A stretch of 64,000 nucleotides of DNA from Rubrivirga marina (GTDB lineage Bacteria; Bacteroidota; Rhodothermia; Rhodothermales; Rubricoccaceae): NCBI RefSeq assembly GCF_002283365.1, contig NZ_MQWD01000001.1:3669951-3733950 (forward strand). Direction: 5' to 3'. The position numbers and the translations under genes are program-made. Position 1 is the stretch's first letter. Every line of letters begins with the position of its first letter. Below are positions 34,380 through 43,143 of this stretch, one piece after another. The notes under the pieces are model-generated. The model was not told the DNA's origin. It did no database searches and saw only the letters and a list, made by a program, of their open reading frames with translations.

Positions 34380-35249
34380 ATGTCGCCCCTCCCGTCCCTC
34401 GTCGCCGCGCTCGCACTCACGCTCGCCGCGTGCGACCCCGCCCCCGCCGCGCAGGCCCCCGCGGCGCCAGCCCGTCCCGTCTCCTCGGCACCCGCTGCGG
34501 AACCGACGACCGGTCCCTATCGGTTCGATCAACCCGTGGCCACCTTCCGTCTTCCCCCCGACCTCCGCGAGATCTCCGGCCTCACCGTCCTGGACGACGC
34601 CCACCTCGGCGCCGTCCAGGACGAGGACGGCGACCTCTACGTCATCGAGCAGTCGACCGGGCGCGTGACGACGGTCGTCCCGTTCGGCCCGCCCGGCGAT
34701 TACGAGGGCGTGGAGCGCGTCGGCGACCAGCTGTTCGTCCTGCGTGCCGACGGCGCCCTTCTCGAACTCGAAGGCTGGGGCGGCGGCGAGGCTCGGACCA
34801 CGACCGTGGAGACCGGCCTCGGCGCCGGCGACTGCGACGCTGAGGGGCTGGGCAGCGACGGCGTCCGGCTCCTCATCGCGTGCAAAGAGGAGGGCGATGG
34901 CCCGTATGACGACCGAAACGTGGTCTACGCCTACCACCTGGAGGCAAGCGCGCTCGCCTCGGAGCCGGTCCTCGTGATCGACCCAGACGCCATCCCGGGC
35001 GACCGGAAGCTGCGCCCCTCGGCGCTCGCGGTCCACCCGCTCGACGGCCGCGTCGTGCTGCTGTCGTCGCGCCGCGAGTCGCTCGTCGCGCTCGACGCCG
35101 ACGGATCGGCCGCCGGGGTCTGGGACCTCCGCCCGGCGGCCTTCGAACAGCCCGAGGGCCTCGCGTTCCTCGCCAACGGCGACGCGTTCGTGGCGAGCGA
35201 GGGAGACGACGGCCCGGCCGTCCTGCTCCGCTTCGCCTACGCGCCATGA
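34380..35249 (+). CDS. SdiA-regulated-type lipoprotein (beta-propeller-like)
   Basis: The 289-residue product has a lipoprotein signal (VAALALTLAAC, Cys about residue 18), an Ala/Pro-rich linker, then a domain of the SdiA-regulated/YjiK type: LPPDLREISGLTVLDDAHLGAVQDEDGDLYVI, GDYEGVERVGDQLFVLRADGALLEL, DCDAEGLGSDG and PSALAVHPLDGRVVLLSSR. These repeated strands fit a six-bladed propeller. An upstream Met at 34347 is an alternative start but makes the signal peptide poor. The next gene overlaps by 4 bp. Function is unknown. Confidence 0.82.
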   Translation: MSPLPSLVAALALTLAACDPAPAAQAPAAPARPVSSAPAAEPTTGPYRFDQPVATFRLPPDLREISGLTVLDDAHLGAVQDEDGDLYVIEQSTGRVTTVVPFGPPGDYEGVERVGDQLFVLRADGALLELEGWGGGEARTTTVETGLGAGDCDAEGLGSDGVRLLIACKEEGDGPYDDRNVVYAYHLEASALASEPVLVIDPDAIPGDRKLRPSALAVHPLDGRVVLLSSRRESLVALDADGSAAGVWDLRPAAFEQPEGLAFLANGDAFVASEGDDGPAVLLRFAYAP

Positions 35250-35644
35250 GCCGCCAGTGCGCCGCGGTCCCCTTCCGGCTCGGCCCCGATGGGCCCGAGG
35301 TCCTGCTCGTCACGAGCCGGACGCGCGGCCGGTGGATCGTCCCGAAGGGGAACGTCGAGTCGGCCGGAGCCCGCGAGACGGCGGCGCTGGAGGCGTTCGA
35401 AGAGGCCGGCGTGACCGGGTGCGTCGGGCCGCGCCCGTTCGGATGCTACCACCACGACGGGGACGGCCTCGTCGACGTGTTCCTGCTGGCGGTCGAGGTC
35501 GAGCACGCGGTGTGGCCCGAGCGCGGGATCCGCGAACGGCGGTGGGTGCGGGCCTGCGAGGCCGCGGCCACGGCCGAGGTCACGGGGCTCCGCCCGATCC
35601 TCGACGCCGCCGCGGCCCGGATCGGCCCGAAGACGCGGGACTAG
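35246..35644 (+). CDS. Nudix hydrolase
   Basis: The 132-residue cytoplasmic enzyme has a Nudix motif in WIVPKGNVESAGARETAALE followed by AFEEAGVTGCVG. The usual Arg of the REUxEE core is replaced by Leu (LEAFEE), while both Glu residues that bind Mg2+ remain. The PKGNVE lead-in fits diadenosine or diphosphoinositol polyphosphate hydrolases, but the substrate cannot be fixed. It overlaps the previous gene by 4 bp (ATGA) and shares a CTAG with the stop of the convergent lipoprotein gene. Confidence 0.87.
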   Translation: MSRQCAAVPFRLGPDGPEVLLVTSRTRGRWIVPKGNVESAGARETAALEAFEEAGVTGCVGPRPFGCYHHDGDGLVDVFLLAVEVEHAVWPERGIRERRWVRACEAAATAEVTGLRPILDAAAARIGPKTRD

Positions 35645-36231
35645 CTCCCGACGGGGAACTCGATCGAGATCGTCCCCGGGTAGCGGAGCGGTCCGAACTG
35701 CGTGCTGATCGAGGGCTGCGCCTCGAGGCGGATCGTCTGTCGCTGGCTGTTCGCCCCGGCCAGGTTGCCGACGAGCTGCGCGAGGTCGCCCACGTTGCGA
35801 CCGAAGAACTGGACGAGGTCGAGCTCCATCGAGATCGGGAGGTCGACGGTCTGGCCCGGCGGAATCTGGCGGTCGTCGTTGTAGACGCCGGAGATGGTCT
35901 CGTTGCCGTCGAGGAACAGCGTCCAGTCGAGCGAGACGAGCTGCGCGGCGACGGCGTTGTCCGACGGGTTCTCGGCGCCGACGTGGAGGACGAAGCTGAG
36001 GGGCACCTCGCCCCGGGTCGCCGCCGCGCCGAGGCGGGCGAGGTCGGTCGGGCCGAGCGAGCCGCCGCCGCGGAGCCGGTCGAGGTCGACGCCCGCCACG
36101 AGGCCGTTCGACAGGCGGTCGAGCTCGAAGTCGACGTTCTGGAGCGCGGCGAGCTGCTGGATCGTGGTGCAGCCGGGGATCGTCAGGAGGACGCCGAGGA
36201 CGACGACGGAGAGGGACGCGAGACGGGGCAT
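35641..36231 (-). CDS. LEA type 2 / water-stress-domain lipoprotein
   Basis: The 196-residue product has a lipoprotein signal (VLGVLLTIPGC, Cys about residue 21) and then a single LEA14-like beta-sandwich: FELDRLSNGLVAGVDLDRLR, PLSFVLHVGAENPSDNAVAAQLVSLDWTLFLDG and IPPGQTVDLPISMELDL. Proteins of this type occur in the envelope of many bacteria and are linked loosely to stress tolerance. Its role is not known. It is divergent from the TrmH gene and convergent with the Nudix gene. Confidence 0.8.
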   Translation of the reverse strand: MPRLASLSVVVLGVLLTIPGCTTIQQLAALQNVDFELDRLSNGLVAGVDLDRLRGGGSLGPTDLARLGAAATRGEVPLSFVLHVGAENPSDNAVAAQLVSLDWTLFLDGNETISGVYNDDRQIPPGQTVDLPISMELDLVQFFGRNVGDLAQLVGNLAGANSQRQTIRLEAQPSISTQFGPLRYPGTISIEFPVGS

Positions 36232-36318
36232 GGTGGGATGGGTGGCGAGATTGCGTGTACGCGTGAGCCCGGGACGGGTCCCACGCTCGTCAGCCGCCTC
36301 GCCCCCCGCCCACGTCAC

Positions 36319-36804
36319 GTGCCGCCCCATCCGATCGTCGTCGTCGCTCACGACCTCCGCTCCGCCTACAACGTCGGCTCCATCTTCCGCACGGCCGACT
36401 CGGCCGGACTGGCGGGCGTCGTCCTCACGGGGTTCACGGCGACGCCGGACCATCGCGGCGTGGCGAAGACCGCCCTCGGCGCTGAGGACGCCGTCTCGTG
36501 GCGGCACGTCGAGGACGTCCACGACGCCATCGCGGAGCTCCGCGCGGAGGGCTACACGATCGCGGCCCTCGAGCGCCTCCCCGAGGCGGTCGGCCTCGGC
36601 GACGTGCCCGCCGAGGCGTTCCCGCTCGCGCTCGTGCTCGGCAACGAGGTCCACGGCGTCCCGCCCGACGTACTGGACGCGGCCGACCTCGTCGTCGGGC
36701 TCCCGCAGTACGGCGTCAAGGCGTCGCTGAACGTGTCGGTCGCGTTTGGCGTCGCGGCCTACGGGCTCGTGGCGCGGGCGCGGGCCCTCCGAGGATCCGG
36801 CTGA
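36319..36804 (+). CDS. TrmH/SpoU-family RNA methyltransferase
   Basis: This SPOUT-fold, SAM-dependent RNA 2'-O-methyltransferase of 161 residues starts at GTG 36319. The three family motifs are present: SAYNVGSIFRTADSAG (catalytic Arg), FPLALVLGNEVHGVP and QYGVKASLNVSVAFGVAAYG. It lacks the extra N-terminal substrate-binding domain of RlmB, so it is of the short TrmH/TrmL-like kind acting on tRNA or rRNA. The target is unknown. Confidence 0.88.
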   Translation: MPPHPIVVVAHDLRSAYNVGSIFRTADSAGLAGVVLTGFTATPDHRGVAKTALGAEDAVSWRHVEDVHDAIAELRAEGYTIAALERLPEAVGLGDVPAEAFPLALVLGNEVHGVPPDVLDAADLVVGLPQYGVKASLNVSVAFGVAAYGLVARARALRGSG

Positions 36805-36849
36805 GGCGCCGCCGCGTTGTCCGGGCCCTGGCCCCTCTCCCCTCTCGCC

Positions 36850-37644
36850 ATGCTCATCCGCCCCGGCCGCTCGTCTGGAAACCTCATCGACCGCCGCGGT
36901 GGCGGGGGCGGCGGGAAGATCGGGCTCGGCCTCGGCGGGCTGGTGCTCCTCCTCATCGGCGCGTTCTTCGGGCTCGACCTCCGGCCGCTCCTCGGCGGCG
37001 GCGGGGCCGCGCCTCCGCCCGCGAACGAGCAGGCCGTCGAGCCCGACGACGAGGCCGGCCAGTTCGTCGACGCCGTCCTCGTGGAGACGGAGAACGTGTG
37101 GGGCGAGCTCTACCGCGAGTCCGGCGAGACGTACCGCGAGCCGAACGTCGTCCTGTACTCGGGACTCACGCAGACCGGCTGCGGGACGGGGCAGGCGCAG
37201 ATGGGGCCGTTCTACTGCCCCAACGACCAGTCGGTCTACCTCGACCTCTCGTTCTTCAACCAGCTCCAGCGGATGGGCGCGCAGGGCGAGTTCGCGGTCG
37301 CCTACGTGATCGCCCACGAGGTGGCCCACCACGTCCAGAACCTCGAGGGGCTCCTCTCGCGGAGCCGCTCGAACGCCATGTCGGTCCAGACCGAGCTCCA
37401 GGCCGACTGCCTCGCGGGCATCTGGGCCCACCACGCCCGCGGCGAGGAGGGCCGCCTCGTGCTCAACGACGCCGACATCGAGTCCGGGATCTCCGCCGCC
37501 GCCGCCGTCGGCGACGACGCGATCCAGCAACGGTCCGGGCAGGCCGTCCGGCCCGAGTCGTTCACGCACGGCTCGAGCCGCCAGCGCGTCGACGCGTTCT
37601 TGAGCGGCTACCAGTCGGGCGACTACCGGGTCTGCTTCTCGTAG
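36850..37644 (+). CDS. Neutral zinc metallopeptidase, YpfJ family
   Basis: The 264-residue product has an N-terminal Gly-rich cytoplasmic segment (NLIDRRGGGGGGKIG), a membrane anchor (LGLGGLVLLLIGAFFGL) and an extracytoplasmic peptidase domain with the zinc motif AYVIAHEVAHHVQN and the third ligand in ELQADCLAGIWAHHA. DQSVYLDLSFFNQLQ is also typical. The YpfJ family is widespread and its substrates are not known. The ATG at 36850 gives the usual RxGR..N..DRRG start. Confidence 0.92.
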   Translation: MLIRPGRSSGNLIDRRGGGGGGKIGLGLGGLVLLLIGAFFGLDLRPLLGGGGAAPPPANEQAVEPDDEAGQFVDAVLVETENVWGELYRESGETYREPNVVLYSGLTQTGCGTGQAQMGPFYCPNDQSVYLDLSFFNQLQRMGAQGEFAVAYVIAHEVAHHVQNLEGLLSRSRSNAMSVQTELQADCLAGIWAHHARGEEGRLVLNDADIESGISAAAAVGDDAIQQRSGQAVRPESFTHGSSRQRVDAFLSGYQSGDYRVCFS

Positions 37645-37659
37645 CGCCGCCGGCGCCCG

Positions 37660-38052
37660 TCACCCCATCTGGTCGCGCCACTGCGCGGTGTCGGTGTATT
37701 GCTGGAACGCGGAGACCTTCCCGTCGCGGAGGGTCCACGCGTGCGCGAACGGGGCATCGAGGGTCGCCCCGGAGGTCGTGCGCGTCCCGGAGTAGGTGCC
37801 GAGCGCGACGACGTGGTCGCCGTCGGCCACGAGCGTATGCGGGGCCGCCTGGAAGCCCTCGTAGTTCGACAGGATCCGGCCGAAGACGCCTTCGCCCACG
37901 GCCGCGGGGCTCGCGTAGGGGTTCCGGTCGGCCAGCGGGTTCCCTGGCGCCTCGTTCCACTCCACGTCGTCGTGTAGCGCCCCGAGCACGGTGGGGGCGT
38001 CGCCCTGGGCGAACGCGTCGTAGAGGCCCTGGATGATCTCGCGGTTGGTCAT
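37660..38052 (-). CDS. SnoaL-like (NTF2-fold) protein
   Basis: The 130-residue cytoplasmic protein has the SnoaL-like pattern: NREIIQGLYDAFAQGDAPTVLGALHDDVEWNE, a middle GVFGRILSNYEGFQ, then VVALGTYSGTRTTSG and FAHAWTLRDGKVSAFQQYTDT. It forms a cone-shaped alpha+beta barrel and may be a small hydrolase, isomerase or just a ligand binder. It sits 49 nt downstream of the phosphopantetheinyl transferase gene in the same direction, so they are probably co-transcribed. Confidence 0.87.
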   Translation of the reverse strand: MTNREIIQGLYDAFAQGDAPTVLGALHDDVEWNEAPGNPLADRNPYASPAAVGEGVFGRILSNYEGFQAAPHTLVADGDHVVALGTYSGTRTTSGATLDAPFAHAWTLRDGKVSAFQQYTDTAQWRDQMG

Positions 38053-38101
38053 GGTGAGGGGGGAGGGAGAACCCGCTACGTACGGTGTGGCAGGTCCCCG
38101 A

Positions 38102-38761
38102 TCAAGGGCTGGCCCACGCGATGGCGAGCCAGAGGTCGCCGTCGCGTCCGAATGCAACGGTCCACGCCCCGGACCCGTCCGCCTCGGCGCGCGCGTGGCC
38201 GGAGTCGGGCAGAGCGCCGTCGGCGTCGAGCGCGAGGCGGACCGACCGGCCGCCGGCACGGAAGCCGGTCCGCTGGCCCTTGAGGACGGCCTCCTTCAAC
38301 GTCCACAAGAGCGTCTGGACATCGTCGGTCGGTCCGCCGAGCCGTTCGAGAAGCGCGTGCTCGTCGGCGTTGAGGATCCTCCGCCAGAGGTCGGGCCGGC
38401 GCCGCGCGACCCGTTCGAGGTCCACGCCCACGGGGCAGCCGGCGACGGCCGCCAGCGCGGCGACGTGGTCGGCCCGGGCCGTGTGGGCGATGGAGACGTG
38501 GAGGCCGGGGAGCTCCGGCGCCCCGTCGGCGCCGACGCCGAGCGGCACCGCCTCGGGCGGGACGCCGAGGCGGAGGGAGGCGAGCGTCCGGGCCGCCGTC
38601 CGGCCGAGCACGAACTGGCGACGGCGGTCGGGGTGCCCGAAGGTCTGGAGGCGCGACCGCTCCGCATCCGACAGGGCGGGAGGGGTGCCAGCGGCAGCCC
38701 GGAGGAGTCGGGCGTCCAGGCCCGCCGGGAGCCGCCACGTGCCCGGGTCGAGGTCTGTCAT
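38102..38761 (-). CDS. 4'-phosphopantetheinyl transferase (Sfp type)
   Basis: The enzyme moves the phosphopantetheine arm of CoA to a carrier-protein serine. The 219-residue, pseudo-dimeric product has RRRQFVLGRTAARTLAS, LHVSIAHTARADHVAALA, the Mg2+ motif VGVDLERVARRRPDLW and LLWTLKEAVLKGQRTG. These match the W/F..KEA....G motif of the Sfp/Gsp group. The carrier protein is not in this window. It is divergent from the acyl-CoA dehydrogenase gene. Confidence 0.9.
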   Translation of the reverse strand: MTDLDPGTWRLPAGLDARLLRAAAGTPPALSDAERSRLQTFGHPDRRRQFVLGRTAARTLASLRLGVPPEAVPLGVGADGAPELPGLHVSIAHTARADHVAALAAVAGCPVGVDLERVARRRPDLWRRILNADEHALLERLGGPTDDVQTLLWTLKEAVLKGQRTGFRAGGRSVRLALDADGALPDSGHARAEADGSGAWTVAFGRDGDLWLAIAWASP

Positions 38762-38836
38762 AGGGAGCAAGCGGCGGCGGAGCGGAAGGTCTGTGACAGA
38801 CGGACACGGACAACGGGGACCCCCCGGTGCAGGTCG

Positions 38837-38845
38837 TAAGTTTAG
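38837..38845 (+). promoter_or_regulatory. Probable -7 promoter box (TAAGTTTAG)
   Basis: A good TAnnTTTG-like match 34 nt upstream of the acyl-CoA dehydrogenase ATG, inside the divergent gap. Confidence 0.5.
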
Positions 38846-38879
38846 AGACTTCCAGTTCCGGCCTTCGATCCCCGGTCTT

Positions 38880-40439
38880 ATGAGTGCCCTCCCCCTGCCC
38901 ACCCTCGCCATGCCGCCGGCGGACACCGTCCAGCGCGCCCGGGAGTCGTTTTCCGACTTTATCGAGGCCTATCGCGACAAGCTCTCGCACCTCTTCGGCA
39001 CCCGCCACGACCTCGACTCGGGCGGGACGGAGCGCGGCGTCGCGCCGTTCGTCATCCAGCGGTTCCGCGACGTCGACCCCCTGTCGGTGTACGTCCCCGA
39101 GCAGTATGGGGGCCGCGGCGGCACAATCGGGCATAGCCTGACCGTCCTGGAGGAGACGAGCTACCACTCCCTCCCACTGAGCCTCATCGTCGGGATCAAC
39201 GGCGGTCTGTTCCTCCAGCCCGTGGCGAAGTACGCGACGGAGGAGGCCAAGCAGCACGTCCTCCCGTCGTACGTCCGCGACCGGAAGTTCGCCGGGCTCA
39301 TGATCACCGAGCCCGACTACGGCTCGGAGGCGCTCTCCATGGAGACCGGCTGGCGGGAGACCGACCGCGGCACGATCCGGATCGAGGGGACGAAGCACTG
39401 GGCCGGCCTGACCGGCTGGGCCGACTACTGGCTCCTCACGGCCCGCCCCCGGACCTCGTCCGGCGGCCTCCGCCGCGACGTCGACTTCTTCATCGCCGAC
39501 GCCAACCAGCCCGGCCAGCACGTCGAGGTCGAGGAGCTCTACCCGAACCTCGGGCTCAAGATGATCCCCTACGGCCGGAACCGCGTCGACGTCGAGGTCC
39601 CGCAGGCGGCCCGCCTCGAGCCCCACTCGACGGGTGTCAAGATGATGCTCGACACGCTCCACCGGAGCCGGCTCCAGATCCCGGGCATGGGCATGGGCTA
39701 CCTCCGGCGGATCTTCGACGACGCGCTCGACCACGCCCGCGAGCGGTTCGTCGGCGGCAAGCCCCTCCTCGACTACGACCAGGTCCGGGCCCGCCTCGCG
39801 CGGCTCCAGTCGTTCGTGACCGGGACGGCCGCGATGTGCATGGAGACGGCCGGGACCGCCGGCGTCGACCGCGACCTGTTCGGCGACGGGCTCAAGGCGA
39901 ACGCGTTCAAGACGGTCGTGACGGACTGGATGCAGGAGGCGGCGCAGTCGTTCCTCCAACTCATGGGGGCCCAGGGCTACCGCGAGGACCACCGCGCCGG
40001 CCGCGCCCTCGTCGACAGCCGCCCGTACCAGATCTTCGAGGGCTCGAACGACATCCTCTACCAGCAGGTGACCGAGGCGGTCGTGAAGGCCATGCGCCGG
40101 CTCAAGGAGGCCGACCTCGGGGCGTACCTCCGCGAGGAGCCGCTCACGGCCCGCGCCGCGGCCACCTTCGGCGACTCGCTCTCGTTCGACGTCGACTGGT
40201 CGATGCCGCAGCGGAAGCTCGTCGACCTCGGCCGCGCCATCTCGCGGATCGTGACGATGGAGATGACGATCGAGCTCGGCGAGCGCGGGTTCTCGTCGGA
40301 GCTCGTGTCGAACATGCTGGAGGAGACGCGCGCCGAGGTCCGGTCGATCCTCGAGACCTACCGCGGCCGCGGCCTCACGGGCGTCGTGGAGGGGGCCGGC
40401 GCGCCCGAGTGGCTGGCCCGCGTCCGCCCCGCGGGATGA
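38880..40439 (+). CDS. Acyl-CoA dehydrogenase family protein
   Basis: This FAD-dependent enzyme of 519 residues should oxidise an acyl thioester. It has the N-terminal helical domain, the middle beta domain (GLMITEPDYGSEALSMET, GTKHWAGLTGWADYWLL) and the C-terminal helical bundle (GMGMGYLRRIFDDALDHARERFVGG, QLMGAQGYREDHRAGRALVDSRPYQIFEGSNDILY), where EGSNDI holds the family adenine-binding region. The usual catalytic Glu position is occupied by the Glu of IFEGSND. It has an extra C-terminal helical tail of about 110 residues. The next gene overlaps by 4 bp. Substrate unknown. Confidence 0.87.
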   Translation: MSALPLPTLAMPPADTVQRARESFSDFIEAYRDKLSHLFGTRHDLDSGGTERGVAPFVIQRFRDVDPLSVYVPEQYGGRGGTIGHSLTVLEETSYHSLPLSLIVGINGGLFLQPVAKYATEEAKQHVLPSYVRDRKFAGLMITEPDYGSEALSMETGWRETDRGTIRIEGTKHWAGLTGWADYWLLTARPRTSSGGLRRDVDFFIADANQPGQHVEVEELYPNLGLKMIPYGRNRVDVEVPQAARLEPHSTGVKMMLDTLHRSRLQIPGMGMGYLRRIFDDALDHARERFVGGKPLLDYDQVRARLARLQSFVTGTAAMCMETAGTAGVDRDLFGDGLKANAFKTVVTDWMQEAAQSFLQLMGAQGYREDHRAGRALVDSRPYQIFEGSNDILYQQVTEAVVKAMRRLKEADLGAYLREEPLTARAAATFGDSLSFDVDWSMPQRKLVDLGRAISRIVTMEMTIELGERGFSSELVSNMLEETRAEVRSILETYRGRGLTGVVEGAGAPEWLARVRPAG

Positions 40440-40945
40440 CCCACCGGCCCGAGCCGGGCGAGTTCGCCCCGTACTTCGGCCGCTACGTCGACCTCGCTCC
40501 CGAGGCCGACCTCGGCTACGCGCTCCGCCCGTCTCGGTTGGCCGCGTTCCTCCGCGACCTCGACCCGTCGCTCGGCGCCCGCCGGTACGCGCCCGACAAG
40601 TGGACGCTCGCGGGCGTCAGCCAGCACGTTATCGACACCGAGCGGATCTTCGCGGCCCGCGCCCTCCGCATCGCCCGCGGCGACTCGACGCCGTTGCCCG
40701 GCTTCGACGAAGTCGCCCTAGGCGCCGCGATGCCCCAGGACCGCCCGCTCGCCGCGCTGGCCGACGAGCTCGACGGCGTCCGCGCCTCGACCGTCAACCT
40801 GTTCGCGTCGCTCTCCGAGGCCGACCTCCTCCGCCTCGGGACCGTCAGCGGGCACGCCCTCAGCGCCCGCGCCGCCGGGTGGATCCTCGCCGGCCACGAG
40901 CGGCACCACGTCCGGGTCATCCGCGAGCGCTACCTGGGGACCTGA
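40436..40945 (+). CDS. DinB-family protein
   Basis: The 169-residue four-helix-bundle protein shows the DinB_2 pattern: DKWTLAGVSQHVIDTERIFAARALRIARGD, with a His metal ligand in SQHV and the C-terminal pair in GHERHHVRVIRERY. DinB-like proteins bind a divalent metal and some are thiol transferases (bacillithiol, mycothiol), but the individual function is not predictable. The start overlaps the dehydrogenase stop (ATGA), so they are translationally coupled. A degenerate palindrome follows. Confidence 0.88.
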   Translation: MTHRPEPGEFAPYFGRYVDLAPEADLGYALRPSRLAAFLRDLDPSLGARRYAPDKWTLAGVSQHVIDTERIFAARALRIARGDSTPLPGFDEVALGAAMPQDRPLAALADELDGVRASTVNLFASLSEADLLRLGTVSGHALSARAAGWILAGHERHHVRVIRERYLGT

Positions 40946-40951
40946 CCGAGA

Positions 40952-40976
40952 CCGCCTCGGCGGCACGCCGGGGCGG
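40952..40976. repeat. Degenerate palindrome after the DinB gene
   Basis: CCGCCTCGGCG and CGCCGGGGCGG pair with one mismatch across GCA. It is a diverged member of the dispersed palindrome family, 6 nt after the stop. Confidence 0.5.
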
Positions 40977-41041
40977 ACCGCGGGAGGCACCTGAAGCGAG
41001 CGACGCGGGGACCCTCGCGCGGTGGTAGCGGTTGGCCCGGC

Positions 41042-42463
41042 ATGCGCTACACGTCCTACCTCGACGTCCCCGTCCCGGCCGCCGAGCTGTTCCGCTGGCA
41101 CGCGCGGCCCGGCGCCTTCGAGCGGCTCGCGCCGCCGTGGCAACCGGTGTCGCTCCGGGAACACGAGGGCATCCGCGATGGGGACCGCGCCGTGATCCGC
41201 CTCGGCACGACGCTCGTTGGGCTCGACTGGGTCGCCGAGCACCAGGGGTACTCCGAGGGGTGCCTCGACGGACACGGCGCGTGCCAGTTCGAGGACGTCC
41301 AGGTCGAGGGCCCGTTCGCGGCGTGGCACCACACGCACCGGATGCTGCCGTCCGAATCCGGCTCGGTGCTGGAGGACGACGTCGAGTACGAGCTCCCGCT
41401 CGGCGGGCTGGCCGAGGTCGCGGCCCCGTTCGGCGAGCGCCAGATCGAGCGGATGTTCGCCTACCGCCACCGCGTGACGCACGAGGACCTCCGCCGCCAC
41501 GCCGAGGCGGACGCCCCACCGATGACGGTCGCCGTCACGGGCGCCTCCGGGCTCCTCGGATCCGCGCTCACGGCGTTCCTGCAGGGCGGCGGGCACACCG
41601 TCGTCCGGCTCGTCCGTCGCCGCGAGGACGCCGGGAGCCGGGGGCCGCAGGACGAGGCGGTCTACTGGAACGTCGAGGCGGGCGAGGTCGACCTCGACGC
41701 CCTCCGCCGCGCCGCGCCCGACGCCGTGGTCCACCTCGCGGGCGAGCCGATCACGGCGCTCAACGGGACGACCGGGGCACGCCGCCGCATCTGGGAGAGC
41801 CGGACGAAGGGGACGCAACTGCTCAGCCGCGCGCTCGCGGCGCTCGACCCCACGCCTCGCGTCCTCGTCTCGGCCTCCGCCAGCGGGTACTACGGCAGCC
41901 GCGGCGACACCGTCCTCCCAGAGTCCGCCGCGCCCGGCGAGGGGTTCTTGCCCGAGGTGTGCCGGGCGTGGGAGGCCTCGACGGCCGAGGCAGAGGCCGC
42001 TGGCATCCGGACTGTCCACGCCCGCATCGGGCTCGTGACGACGCCGAAGGGCGGGCTCCTCCAGCCGCTCGCGCCCGTCACTGCCCTCGGCCTCGGCGGC
42101 TGGCCCGGCGACGGCGACGCGTGGTGGCCCTGGATCGCCCTCGACGACGTGGTCTACGCCCTCCACCACGCACTCCTGGACGACGACCTGACCGGACCGA
42201 TGAACCTCGCCGCGCCCGAGCCGGTCCGCACCCGCGACTTTATCCAGACGCTCGCGTCGGTCCAGAACCGGCCGGCCGTCGTCCGCGTCCCGGAAGAGTG
42301 GGTCCGGGCGCTCGGCGGCGAGCTCGCCCGGCGCGTCGCGCTCCAGAGCATCCGGATGGTGCCCCGCAAGCTTCTCGACCGCGGCTTCCGCTTCGCCACC
42401 CCCGACCTCGACGTCGCCCTGGGCCACCTCCTCGGCCGTCTCGACACCCACACGCTCCCATGA
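41042..42463 (+). CDS. TIGR01777-family SDR epimerase with N-terminal SRPBCC domain
   Basis: The 473-residue product fuses a START/SRPBCC ligand-binding domain (about residues 1-155; YTSYLDVPVPAAELFRWHARPGAFERLAPPW) to an extended-SDR nucleotide-binding domain (TVAVTGASGLLGSALTAFL, VHLAGEPI, SASASGYYGSRGD, and a C-terminal DUF1731 region ELARRVALQSIRMVPRKLLDRGFRF). Such fusions are common in this family, also called YfcH. The substrate is unknown. It heads a run of four tightly overlapping genes ending at 44824. Confidence 0.9.
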   Translation: MRYTSYLDVPVPAAELFRWHARPGAFERLAPPWQPVSLREHEGIRDGDRAVIRLGTTLVGLDWVAEHQGYSEGCLDGHGACQFEDVQVEGPFAAWHHTHRMLPSESGSVLEDDVEYELPLGGLAEVAAPFGERQIERMFAYRHRVTHEDLRRHAEADAPPMTVAVTGASGLLGSALTAFLQGGGHTVVRLVRRREDAGSRGPQDEAVYWNVEAGEVDLDALRRAAPDAVVHLAGEPITALNGTTGARRRIWESRTKGTQLLSRALAALDPTPRVLVSASASGYYGSRGDTVLPESAAPGEGFLPEVCRAWEASTAEAEAAGIRTVHARIGLVTTPKGGLLQPLAPVTALGLGGWPGDGDAWWPWIALDDVVYALHHALLDDDLTGPMNLAAPEPVRTRDFIQTLASVQNRPAVVRVPEEWVRALGGELARRVALQSIRMVPRKLLDRGFRFATPDLDVALGHLLGRLDTHTLP

Positions 42464-43143
42464 TCCGCTCCCTCCTCCTTGCCGCGCTCGTCGCCGCCCC
42501 CGCCCTCGCTCAAGAGGAACCGCTCCGCGCTCGCCAGGACGGAACCATCGGCGATCCAACGCCGATGGTGACCGTCTACGCCGCAGATGAGGGCCTGTTC
42601 GAGACCGACCGCCAGTTCCGGGACGACCTCCGCGCGATCACGAACGTCGTCGCCACTGCGGCGCTTGTCCACGACGCGACCGGCGCGTACCCGACGACGA
42701 CGTTCGGCCTCCTCGGCAGCCGTCCGGCCGACCGCACGCGCCTCCGCGGGATGCCGCTCTCAGACTTCACCGTCAGCCGCGATGGCGACGGCGTCGTCGT
42801 CCGGTACGTCCCGCTCCCCGTCGACCCGTACGTCCGTGAGGACCGCGTCGTCCGCGTGACGGTGACGCAGGACGCCGACGGCCTCTACAAAGGCGACTAC
42901 GAGATCCTCCGCCAGGCCGACCCCGACGAGGGCGGCGAGCGGCTGCCGTACGACGTTGCCGGCCGCTACCGCGTCACGCGTGGCTATGGGACGGCCTGCG
43001 TCGACGTCGCGACGGTCCAGCAGCAGTTGGCGGCGGGGTCCTACGCGCCGGAGCCCGGCACGCTCGGTCCCGAACCGCTGACCACCCGCGTCCACCCCGT
43101 CGGGGACGACGAGCCGGTCTACTACGAGAACCCAGCCCGATGA
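42460..43143 (+). CDS. Exported protein of unknown function
   Basis: The 227-residue product has a signal peptide (MIRSLLLAALVAAPALAQ) and a mature part without recognisable domains. It includes DDLRAITNVVATAALVHDATGAYPTTTFGLLGS, which resembles the helix and turn after the pilin-like processing region of some secreted proteins, and a beta-rich middle (GVVVRYVPLPVDPYV). A single Cys lies near the end (GTACVDV). The gene overlaps both neighbours by 4 bp, so it belongs to the 41042-44824 transcript. Confidence 0.65.
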   Translation: MIRSLLLAALVAAPALAQEEPLRARQDGTIGDPTPMVTVYAADEGLFETDRQFRDDLRAITNVVATAALVHDATGAYPTTTFGLLGSRPADRTRLRGMPLSDFTVSRDGDGVVVRYVPLPVDPYVREDRVVRVTVTQDADGLYKGDYEILRQADPDEGGERLPYDVAGRYRVTRGYGTACVDVATVQQQLAAGSYAPEPGTLGPEPLTTRVHPVGDDEPVYYENPAR

